From CAZEDU01 sp964511185 (GTDB taxonomy: Bacteria; Myxococcota; Myxococcia; Myxococcales; Myxococcaceae): a stretch of DNA of 14,569 nt. The notes under the pieces were generated by a model. The model saw nothing but the letters and a program-made list of their open reading frames with translations, had not been told where the DNA came from and ran no database searches. Shown one piece after another: positions 1 to 6,857 of this stretch. The position numbers were made by a program, and so were the translations under genes. Numbering within the stretch: position 1 is the stretch's first letter; each line of letters starts with the position of its first letter. The stretch is taken from positions 1-14,569 of the forward strand of contig CAZEDU010000128.1 in the NCBI GenBank assembly GCA_964511185.1. Direction: 5' to 3'.

Positions 1-1
1 C

Positions 2-418
2 AGCAACACCTGCAACGCCGACGGCGACTGCCCCGCCGGCATGGAGTGCAGCCGCCAGCTGGCCTGCGTGTTCGCGCAGAAGCCTGAAGTGGCCATCGGC
101 GACGTGTGCACCCCCGACGACTTCTGTCTGCAAAAAGGGGTGTGCAACGGCCTGGAGAACGAGCCGACCCGCTGCGCGGTCACGTGCGCGGTGCACGGCG
201 ACTGCCCCGCCAAGCACAAGTGCCTGACCGGCGCGAGCGGCGGCAAGTTCTGCTACCCCGACGAAGGCTACCCGCCGGTGGAGACGGTGCTGAAGAAGGC
301 GCCGGCCACGGCCCCCGCGGCGGCCACCGGGTGCAGCACAGGCGCAGGCGCAGGCGCGCCGTTCGCTGCCCTCTTTCCTCTCGTGCTGGCGTTCATTCGC
401 CGGCGGCGATCGCTCTAG
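2..418 (+). CDS. 3' end of a cysteine-rich surface protein with MYXO-CTERM-like C-terminus (partial)
   Basis: The frame is open from the first base, so the gene begins upstream of the window; the ATG at 41 lies inside the same frame and is not a convincing start. The visible part is rich in cysteine, with modules of the type C-x(5)-DCPAGMEC and HGDCPAKHKC that look disulfide-stabilised. It ends with a Cys (codon at 332-334), a Gly/Ala stretch, a hydrophobic segment and RRRRSL. That arrangement matches the MYXO-CTERM sorting tail, which in myxobacteria is thought to be processed by a CPBP-family myxosortase to anchor proteins at the surface. The modules line up in order with the C-terminal third of the protease gene that starts 9 nt downstream, so the missing N-terminal part may also be an S1 protease; that is inference. 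The two genes are probably co-transcribed. No enzyme domain is visible in this fragment. Confidence 0.8.
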   Translation, partial: SNTCNADGDCPAGMECSRQLACVFAQKPEVAIGDVCTPDDFCLQKGVCNGLENEPTRCAVTCAVHGDCPAKHKCLTGASGGKFCYPDEGYPPVETVLKKAPATAPAAATGCSTGAGAGAPFAALFPLVLAFIRRRRSL

Positions 419-427
419 GAGTTCTCG

Positions 428-1909
428 ATGAAACGCGCTCTGTGGCTCGGCTTCTTCGCCGTGGTGGGTTGCTCGCCGCTCGAATCGCCCGACTCGTCTC
501 CTGATTCGCTCCAGGTGGAGCCGGCCGTCGAGGTTCGCCGCGACGCCATCGTGGGTGGCGCGGTCTCGAACGGCGACCCCGAAGTGTTCATGCTCAGCAT
601 GCAGTACGGCGGCGGTCAGGGCTCCAACTGCACCGCCACGCTCATTGGTCCGCGCACGCTGCTCACCGCCGCGCACTGCGTGGACCCGCGCGTGGGCGGC
701 GCCACCTCGATCAGCATCTGGGCGACGCACCTGACCAACACCTTCTCGGCCGGAAACAACGACTACATCAAGGTGGTGGAGACGCGCATTCACCCCGGCT
801 GGAACCCGAACGCCGGGCTCTCGAACGACATCGCGCTCGCGCTGCTCGAGCGGCGGCCGACGGGCATCTCCCCCAAGCCGTGGAACCAAGCGTCGGTGTC
901 GAGCTTCAAGGGAAAGCCGCTGCGCGCGGTGGGCTACGGCACCACCGGCTCGGGGAACGGCAGCGGCGTCAAGCGCACCGTCGACCTGACGTTCCGCGCG
1001 GTGAACGGCAGCCACATCTTCATGGGTGATCAAGTCGGCCGGGGCATCTGCCACGGCGACTCCGGCGGCCCGTCGTTCCACACCTTCCCCGACGGGGTCG
1101 AGCGGGTGGTCGGCGTGCACTCGTACACCACCACCGCCGAGAAGTGCGTGGACGGCGCCGACGTGCGCGTCGACGCGTACGCGCAGTTCATCAACGAGTG
1201 GATCTCGTCGAAGGAGGGCGCGCAGTGCTACCACGACGGCCTGTGCAAGGCGGGCTGCGCGCCGGTCGACCCCGACTGCGCCTGCGTCGGCGATGGTCAG
1301 TGCACCGCCGCCTGCCAGTTCCCCGGTGAAGACCCGGACTGCCCGCGCGACTGTGGCGACAACGGCGTCTGCTCGACCCAGACCTGTCCCACGCCGGATC
1401 CAGACTGCACGCCGTTCGGCTCCACCTGCACCGACGCCACGCAGTGCCAAGGCCGTCAGTGCGTGAACGACCCGCAGCACCCGCGCCGCTACTGCTCGTC
1501 GAGCTGCACCAGCGCTTCGGACTGCCCGAGCGGCATGGCGTGCGAGCGCGGGGTTTGCCAGTGGGAGCAGCTGCCGACCGCTTCGGTGGGTGAGGCGTGC
1601 GTGGTGGGCGGCACCTACTGCATGAGCGGCTCGGTGTGCGCCGGCGCCGATGGCGCGACCACCTGCCAGAAGCCGTGCGAGCTGACCTCCGACTGCCCGA
1701 ACAAGTACGTCTGCAAGAAGAGCGGCTCGGGCCAGAGCTACTGCGAGAACACGGAGAAGCCCGTGGAGGCCGCCCCGACGCCGACCGCCGCATCCGAGCC
1801 GACGCCCGCGCAGTCCTCGTGCGCGCAGGGTGTCGGTGGCCCGTGGCTCCTGGGGCTCGGCCTGCTCGCCGGGCTCCTGGCGCGGCGCCGACGCGCGACG
1901 GTGGACTAG
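428..1909 (+). CDS. S1-family serine protease lipoprotein with Cys-rich modules and MYXO-CTERM-like tail
   Basis: This is a predicted exported chymotrypsin-fold protease of 493 residues. The N-terminus is a short signal peptide ending in a lipobox (VVGC, Cys15). The mature protease would begin at IVGG (41-44). The catalytic triad is His83 (TAAHC), Asp134 (NDIAL) and Ser212 (GDSGGP). The residue six before the catalytic Ser, position 189 in chymotrypsin numbering, is Gly206 rather than Asp, so trypsin-like cleavage after Lys/Arg is not expected. The sequence before IVGG is RRDA, so activation would not follow directly after a basic residue. From about residue 265 come cysteine-rich modules, including three DPDC motifs (281, 302, 324). 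The tail has Cys465, a hydrophobic stretch at about 470-485 and RRRR (486-489), as in MYXO-CTERM proteins. The start is supported by AGGAG at 417-421, which overlaps the upstream stop codon. Substrate is unknown. Confidence 0.9.
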   Translation: MKRALWLGFFAVVGCSPLESPDSSPDSLQVEPAVEVRRDAIVGGAVSNGDPEVFMLSMQYGGGQGSNCTATLIGPRTLLTAAHCVDPRVGGATSISIWATHLTNTFSAGNNDYIKVVETRIHPGWNPNAGLSNDIALALLERRPTGISPKPWNQASVSSFKGKPLRAVGYGTTGSGNGSGVKRTVDLTFRAVNGSHIFMGDQVGRGICHGDSGGPSFHTFPDGVERVVGVHSYTTTAEKCVDGADVRVDAYAQFINEWISSKEGAQCYHDGLCKAGCAPVDPDCACVGDGQCTAACQFPGEDPDCPRDCGDNGVCSTQTCPTPDPDCTPFGSTCTDATQCQGRQCVNDPQHPRRYCSSSCTSASDCPSGMACERGVCQWEQLPTASVGEACVVGGTYCMSGSVCAGADGATTCQKPCELTSDCPNKYVCKKSGSGQSYCENTEKPVEAAPTPTAASEPTPAQSSCAQGVGGPWLLGLGLLAGLLARRRRATVD

Positions 1910-1952
1910 AGAACGCGCGCGGCTTCTGCCTGGAGGGAAGTCGGGCTGGATT

Positions 1953-1977
1953 GTCGAACGCTCGGGCGAGCGTCGAC
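1953..1977. terminator. Hairpin between convergent genes, possible bidirectional terminator
   Basis: The only gap between the convergent protease and receiver genes (1910-1992) contains an inverted repeat. GTCG and ACGCTC, separated by one bulged A, pair with GAGCGT and CGAC around a GGGC loop, giving about 10 base pairs. No T-run follows on either strand, so this is not a canonical intrinsic terminator. Its position between two stop codons makes a role in ending transcription from both sides plausible. Confidence 0.5.
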
Positions 1978-1992
1978 GAGCGGTGCCGCCGC

Positions 1993-3954
1993 TCAGCGCG
2001 CGGTCAGCCCGCGCTCGGCGTGGGCGATGAGCCCTTCCGCGTCCGCGGAGAGCTGCGGGAACGACGCGAGCGCGCCCTTGGGCTTGAGCGTGGCGCCGTG
2101 CTCGCGCGCCACCGCCTCGAGCGCTTCGAGGTTCGCCTGCAGGAGCCGCTCGGCGTCTTCTTGCACCACGTCGTTGAGCAACACCGCGAAGCGGCCAGGG
2201 CCCAGGCGGCCCACCACGTCGCTGGCCCGGAACGAGTTGATGAGCCGCGAGCCGACGCCGGCCACCAACGCGTCGGCGGCCAGCCGGCCCTTCTCGGTGG
2301 TGACGCGCTCGACGTCGAGCTCGAAGGCGAGCACCGCGAGCGAACGGCCTCGGCGGGCGAGCTCGAGCGCGTGGCGCACGGCGGAGACCAGCGCGCGCGG
2401 GCGCAAGGTGCCGGTGAGCGGATCGACATACGCATCGCGCTCGTCTTGCAGAAACCGCCCGACGTGGTTCTTCACGCGCACGGCGAGCTCTTCGGGGTTG
2501 AGCGGCTTGGCGATGACGTCGTCAGCGCCGGCGCGCAGGGCCTTGAGCCGCTCGGCTTCCCCGGCGCGCGACTGCAGCACCAGCACGGGAACGCGCCGGT
2601 ACCGAAAGTCTTGCCGGAGCACGCGCACGAGCGTGAGGCCGTCGGTGTCTTTCAGCGTGTCGGAGACGATGACGAAGCTGGGCGCGACGTACTCCAGGGC
2701 GCGGGAGAACGCGCTCACCTCGGTGCAGGGCTCGACGTCGATGCGAAACGGCCCGAGCGCCTCGGCGATGGCCCCGAGCACCACGCGGTCGGAGTCGACG
2801 GCCAACACCCGCGCGTCGAGGCGGGCGGCGGCGAACTCCTCGGCGAGCCGCAGCAGCGCGGCGGCGTCGGGCACCCGGTGCACCAGCCCCGCGACGTGGC
2901 GCGCCTCGGCCTGGAGCCGCCGCTCGAGAGAACCCTCGCCGCCCATCACCACCACGGGGTGGGCGCCCGCATCGAACTGCTCGGCCACCTCGAGCGCGTC
3001 CCAGCGCGGCACGTCGCCGGCGACCACCACCAGGTCGGGCGGGTTCGCCTGGGCGTCCTCGACCGCGGCGGCGACCTCGTCGAACGCGCGCACCGCTGGC
3101 TGCCGCAGCTCTTGAATCGAGTCGCTCAAGCGGCCAGCCGCGTCGACGAGGACGATGGCGAGCCGCCGCTGCTCGGGCCGGGCGGTGTCGATGGGGAGCT
3201 GGGCGGCGGCGCGCGCGACCTTGCCCGCGATGGCGTCGACCAGACCCGTGAGCTGGGCGCGGGCGGTGGCGCTGGGCGGACCTTTGAGGCCGTCGACCAG
3301 GTCTTCGACGCGCGCGCCGAGCCGCGAGATGGCGGGCAACCCATACGAAGCGCCGGAGCCACGCAGCCGGTGCGCGTGCGTCTTGAGCGTCTCGAGGTGC
3401 TTGGCCATTTCCTGGGTGCCCAAACCAGCCAGCGCCTCGCGCATCGCCTGGAGCTGCTCGTGGCAGAGCGCCAGGTACTCGGGCAGAAGCCCTTCGCTCG
3501 AGATCTCGACTTCAATCTCGTCGGTCGGCGTCTCTTGAAACGGCGGCGCGAGGGAGGTGGAGCGCAGGGCTTCGTAGCGGCTCAGCGCGCGCTCCAGGTC
3601 CGCGACGCTCAAGGGCTTGTGCAGCACCTCATCGACCTGGCAGGCCTTGAGCAAGCGCGTGCGGCTCTTCATGTCCCGGAAGAAGGCCGAGATGAAAAGG
3701 ATGGGGAGCTTGTCTTTCGGGTAGAGCCGCCGAAGGCGCATGGCCAGCTCGTCGCCGCGCATGCCAGGCAACAGCCCGTCGATGACGACCGCGAGCGGGG
3801 GCTGATCCTGGGTGAGCCTCAGGGCGTCTTCGGCGGTGCGGGCCGACACGCAGGCGATGCCGGTCGCCTGCGCCGCCTGCTCGACCAGCGCGAAGAAGGC
3901 AGGGTCGTCGTCGACGACGAGCAGCTTGCCCGCCACGGAGGAGTCGTTCGCCAC
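1993..3954 (-). CDS. Multi-domain response regulator: REC, HPt, pseudo-REC, REC, degenerate GGDEF
   Basis: This is a 653-residue soluble signalling protein. An N-terminal receiver (about 10-125) has an acidic VVDDD patch (13-17), a predicted phospho-acceptor Asp59, Ser89 and Lys113. An HPt domain follows, with the motif AHRLRGSG and the likely phospho-His195. A second receiver-like region (about 262-373) lacks the acceptor Asp and has Arg in HRVP where Lys is usual, so it is a pseudo-receiver. A third receiver (about 379-497) has Asp432 and Lys483. The C-terminal GGDEF fold (511-653, opening DPLTG) has GPGRF (585-589) instead of GGDEF, so cyclase activity is unlikely. The I-site motif RASD (576-579) is kept exactly five residues upstream. 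The start is GTG at 3954, with no clear ribosome binding site and a TAGACG element just upstream. The gene lies 45 nt after the J-domain gene on the same strand and may be co-transcribed. No histidine kinase is in the window. Confidence 0.88.
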   Translation of the reverse strand: MANDSSVAGKLLVVDDDPAFFALVEQAAQATGIACVSARTAEDALRLTQDQPPLAVVIDGLLPGMRGDELAMRLRRLYPKDKLPILFISAFFRDMKSRTRLLKACQVDEVLHKPLSVADLERALSRYEALRSTSLAPPFQETPTDEIEVEISSEGLLPEYLALCHEQLQAMREALAGLGTQEMAKHLETLKTHAHRLRGSGASYGLPAISRLGARVEDLVDGLKGPPSATARAQLTGLVDAIAGKVARAAAQLPIDTARPEQRRLAIVLVDAAGRLSDSIQELRQPAVRAFDEVAAAVEDAQANPPDLVVVAGDVPRWDALEVAEQFDAGAHPVVVMGGEGSLERRLQAEARHVAGLVHRVPDAAALLRLAEEFAAARLDARVLAVDSDRVVLGAIAEALGPFRIDVEPCTEVSAFSRALEYVAPSFVIVSDTLKDTDGLTLVRVLRQDFRYRRVPVLVLQSRAGEAERLKALRAGADDVIAKPLNPEELAVRVKNHVGRFLQDERDAYVDPLTGTLRPRALVSAVRHALELARRGRSLAVLAFELDVERVTTEKGRLAADALVAGVGSRLINSFRASDVVGRLGPGRFAVLLNDVVQEDAERLLQANLEALEAVAREHGATLKPKGALASFPQLSADAEGLIAHAERGLTAR

Positions 3955-3999
3955 CCCTGAACGTCTAGCATTCCACGCGGGGTGGCGCGCGCATTACCG

Positions 4000-6738
4000 T
4001 CAGCCCTTGTTGCGGGGAACTGGCAGGTTCTTCGACGAGCCCTTGGCGCCACGCTTGGGCTTCGGGGCGTTCTGCTGGAAGCCGGTGCGAGGCGCCGTGC
4101 CGGCGCTCTGCTCCAAGTGCATCGTGAGCAAAGACTGCGCGGCGTGCACTTCCTGGAAGGCGCTGGCAGATCCGCCCTCGACGTCCGGGTGCGTGACCTT
4201 CGACATCTTGCGGAAGGCCGACTTCAGATCTTCGGCCGTGAAGTCCTTCTCCAGGCCGAGCACTTTTCGGGCGGCCGACACGTCTTGCTCGGTGAACTTC
4301 GGAGCGGCGCCCATGCCCATGTCGCCGTAGACCCGGCGCGCGGCCGACTCGTACCACTTGGGCCACACGAAGCTCTTCATGCCGTAGCGCTTCGCCTGCC
4401 AGCCGGTGAAGCCGACGAACATGCCGATCGACGCGAAGAAGTTGAGCTTGTCGATGGGCTCCAGGTAGCCCCACTCCTTCTTGTGCATCTGGTACTGGTC
4501 CCAAAGAGACGGACCCCAGGTGACGTTGAAGCTGGTGGCGGCGTACGACTCGAGCCTGACGCCCCGGTCGAAGGCCGTGGTGGTGCCGGTATAGCGGCTG
4601 GCGAGCAAGGTCTTCTGGCCCATGCTCGCCCGGATAAGGCTCTGGGCGTACACGAAGCCGCCGATGCCGACGACGCCGCCAGCCGCGGCGCCGAACTGGA
4701 GCCAGAGGCTGCGGGCGACGGAGTCGTTGAACGGGTTCATCGCGCCGCCGTGGGCCCTGCGGTCGAGCATCTGCTGGCCGACGCGACCGGCGCCGTAGGC
4801 GGACATGCCGGCGAAGGCGCCCATCATCGTCATCGGCGTCTTGCCGACCAGCTGCATCGCGGAGTTGATGCGCGACGCGCGGCCGGCCAGAGTGGCCGCG
4901 CGGGCGGCGCTGCCGGCGCGGGCCGCGGACGCCGCGAGGAACGCCGCGCGCGCGCCCAGCATCGGCATGGCGAGCGGCGGGACCACCATCAGCGCCATCA
5001 TCGGCACCATGCCGTAGCGCATGGCCTGATCCGCCCAGTGGAGCGCGTGCTCCTTCCAGTTATCGCGCGTCATCGGGGTGGCGCCCGACTCCGCGGTGAC
5101 CAGGCCCGGGCCGGTGCCGAGCTTGCCGTCCTTGGGGAACGTCATACGCCCGGGCGGCAGCTGGTTGTTCTTTCGCCAGTCGTTCCAGCTCGAATACGAG
5201 CGGCCCAGCGTGTCGACGAACATCTCCTGTTCGCTCTCGACACCGGTGATGCTCCGCTGCTTGCCCGTCACCCGGATGACGGGCTCGAGGTAGGGGCCGC
5301 GCTGGCCTTCCGCGTTGACGTGCACCGGCACGATGCTGACGCGCGGCGACGGCCCGCCGACCTTGATCACCTGATCAATGGTCGGCTTCATCTGCTGCAT
5401 GAAGTCTTCGGGCACCCCGAGCGGGTTCTCCGGCGTCTGCTGCAGCTCGCCGCCGTAGGCGTTGAAGAGAACGACCGCGAGCTTCTGCTCGTTGCTGAGC
5501 GGCGAGCCGTCGGGGTTGGTGATGGGCGTCCCATCGGGGTTCGGCAGCTCGATCTGGCCGATGTCGCGAACCTCGTCGCCGAAGTCCTCGCGGAAGCGCA
5601 CGAAGTCCGCCTGCGCGAAGTCCTGCGCGCGCCGATCTTCCTTGTAGTGCTTGAACTCCTTGCCGATGTTGATCGGCTCGATGCTGGCGGCGCCCTTCAC
5701 CGTCTCGGGCGTCCTGCCGGCGGCGAGCTCGTTCACGAAGACGTGCGCGACCATCTTCGCCGGATCGACCGGATCGCGCGGCTTGAGCAAGCCGCCTTCG
5801 CCGACCACCTGCTCGGCGGCGTTGAGGAAGTCGATCTGGCGCCGCGGCTTCATCGAGACGACCGCGGCGAGCATCGCCATCACGTGGTCGCGTTTCTTCG
5901 GGTCGAGCGAATCGAGCGTGGCCTGCGCCGTGTCCTGCCCGGGCGGGAGCGCGCCCTTGCCGTCGGTGCGCGGCGGAACCAGCGTCCGGTAGGCCTGGTT
6001 CCAGTCCTCGAGCAGGTCGGGGTTCGACTCGATCACCTTCCGGATTCTCTCGAACTTCGCCGGGCTGCCGAAGTCGGCCAGCGTGTGGCCCGGCAGAATC
6101 GAGCTCAAGTCAGGCTTGAAGTAGAGCGGCTTGTCCGAGTTCTTCGGCCGGACCTCGATGACGGTGCCGGTGCCCTGCTTGAGCACCGTGTCCGGGGAGA
6201 GCATCGGGTTTCCGGTCTCGCCGATCTTCTCGCCCTCGCGGCTGATCGCCACCAGCGCGATGTCGGCGCCCTTGTAGCGCTGCTGGAGCGACCTCAGCAT
6301 CATCTGGGTGAACGCTTCGGTCCCGACGGTGAACTTGCCGTCGTCGTTCGGCTTCATCGCCGCGGGGCGCAGCGACCCGGCGATCCACCGCAGCGACGAC
6401 TCGTGCTTGCCGATGCCGCTCTTGAGCTTGTCCTCGCTGCCTTCGCCGCGCAGCGCGAGCAGGTTGTTGCGGAGGTCGTCGTAGGCGCCTTGCGGGTCGG
6501 TGCGGATGTCGAGCTCGCCCAGCGCCGTGGAGTTGGGGTGCATCTGCTGCTGCACCCGCTGCGCGACCTGGGTGGCCGCTTGGATCTGCTGCTGGCGGTA
6601 TGCGGCGTGGCGCTGCACGGCCTGCTGGTAGGCGGCCTGACCGCTGGGGCTCGGCTTTCGAGTCGGAGCGCGCGGCGCTTTCGGAGCCGCGGTGCGGAAG
6701 ATGTCGCGACGGGATACTCGATCTGCGCTCACGTTCAA
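4000..6738 (-). CDS. Large cysteine-free membrane protein with C-terminal J domain (possibly DUF4781-like N-terminal region)
   Basis: This 912-residue protein contains no cysteine that I could find. Residues about 33-67 are Gln/Ala-rich and probably helical. About 70-540 is a soluble region with no family I can name firmly; VSIVPVHVN (near 465) and MFVDTLGRSY-SSWNDW (near 505-518) recall DUF4781 proteins, which is a memory-based suggestion. Four hydrophobic stretches follow, near 577-600, 632-649, 675-700 and 765-780. A J domain lies at about 820-875, with helix II AEDLKSAFRKMSK and the essential HPD at 850-852. The tail is basic and Pro/Lys-rich. There is no zinc-finger or G/F region, so it is a class C (type III) J protein. 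The known role of J domains is to stimulate DnaK ATPase; the partner and process here are unknown. The TTG at 6738 follows AGAGG at only 3 nt, so the GTG at 6732 (9-nt spacing) may be the true start. The receiver gene follows on the same strand. Confidence 0.85.
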   Translation of the reverse strand: MNVSADRVSRRDIFRTAAPKAPRAPTRKPSPSGQAAYQQAVQRHAAYRQQQIQAATQVAQRVQQQMHPNSTALGELDIRTDPQGAYDDLRNNLLALRGEGSEDKLKSGIGKHESSLRWIAGSLRPAAMKPNDDGKFTVGTEAFTQMMLRSLQQRYKGADIALVAISREGEKIGETGNPMLSPDTVLKQGTGTVIEVRPKNSDKPLYFKPDLSSILPGHTLADFGSPAKFERIRKVIESNPDLLEDWNQAYRTLVPPRTDGKGALPPGQDTAQATLDSLDPKKRDHVMAMLAAVVSMKPRRQIDFLNAAEQVVGEGGLLKPRDPVDPAKMVAHVFVNELAAGRTPETVKGAASIEPINIGKEFKHYKEDRRAQDFAQADFVRFREDFGDEVRDIGQIELPNPDGTPITNPDGSPLSNEQKLAVVLFNAYGGELQQTPENPLGVPEDFMQQMKPTIDQVIKVGGPSPRVSIVPVHVNAEGQRGPYLEPVIRVTGKQRSITGVESEQEMFVDTLGRSYSSWNDWRKNNQLPPGRMTFPKDGKLGTGPGLVTAESGATPMTRDNWKEHALHWADQAMRYGMVPMMALMVVPPLAMPMLGARAAFLAASAARAGSAARAATLAGRASRINSAMQLVGKTPMTMMGAFAGMSAYGAGRVGQQMLDRRAHGGAMNPFNDSVARSLWLQFGAAAGGVVGIGGFVYAQSLIRASMGQKTLLASRYTGTTTAFDRGVRLESYAATSFNVTWGPSLWDQYQMHKKEWGYLEPIDKLNFFASIGMFVGFTGWQAKRYGMKSFVWPKWYESAARRVYGDMGMGAAPKFTEQDVSAARKVLGLEKDFTAEDLKSAFRKMSKVTHPDVEGGSASAFQEVHAAQSLLTMHLEQSAGTAPRTGFQQNAPKPKRGAKGSSKNLPVPRNKG

Positions 6739-6857
6739 TAACCTCTATTCGAACCGCCGGGGCGAACGGTCGTAGGGCAAAGCACTACAACAGATTATCG
6801 AAAGGGCCCTGAGTTTGATGCTTCGGGTCGGCGCAGCTTTGTTACAGTCCGCCGGCG
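6739..6857. promoter_or_regulatory. Divergent intergenic region with promoters for the J-domain gene and the Mo hydroxylase operon
   Basis: This 119-bp region separates two divergently transcribed genes and is visibly less GC-rich than its flanks. On the minus strand it holds AGAGG (6743-6747) in front of the J-protein start, and GATAAT (complement of 6794-6799), which resembles a -10 box. On the plus strand TACAGT (6843-6848) lies nine bases before the TTG start of the FAD subunit gene. An 8-bp palindrome AGGGCCCT is centred near 6806. No convincing -35 boxes or riboswitch fold were recognised. Confidence 0.55.
6843..6848 (+). promoter_or_regulatory. Candidate -10 element TACAGT for a leaderless FAD-subunit transcript
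   Basis: TACAGT ends nine bases before the TTG at 6858, and no Shine-Dalgarno sequence lies between them. The in-frame stop TGA at 6816-6818, with no ATG or GTG between it and 6858 in this frame, leaves TTG 6858 as the only sensible start near the conserved N-terminus. A transcript starting at or near the TTG itself would explain both facts. No good -35 box is visible, so this is moderate evidence only. Confidence 0.45.

Noticed and set aside
1993..2424. Active diguanylate cyclase
   Set aside because: The catalytic signature is GPGRF instead of GGDEF or GGEEF and the metal-binding loop is altered, so synthesis of cyclic-di-GMP is unlikely.
1597..3960. A long plus-strand open frame opposite the receiver protein
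   Set aside because: It overlaps the end of the protease gene in another frame and is antisense to clear REC, HPt and GGDEF domains; no motifs of its own.
3982..6741. A very long open frame on the plus strand, opposite the J-domain gene
   Set aside because: The translation is dominated by Arg, Ala, His, Leu and Gly with no motif, which is the expected mirror of a high-GC gene. The minus-strand protein has a recognisable J domain and membrane segments.
6811..6822. GAGTTTGATG resembles the start of 16S rRNA
   Set aside because: Only about ten bases match, nothing downstream resembles rRNA, and the site is a short promoter region.
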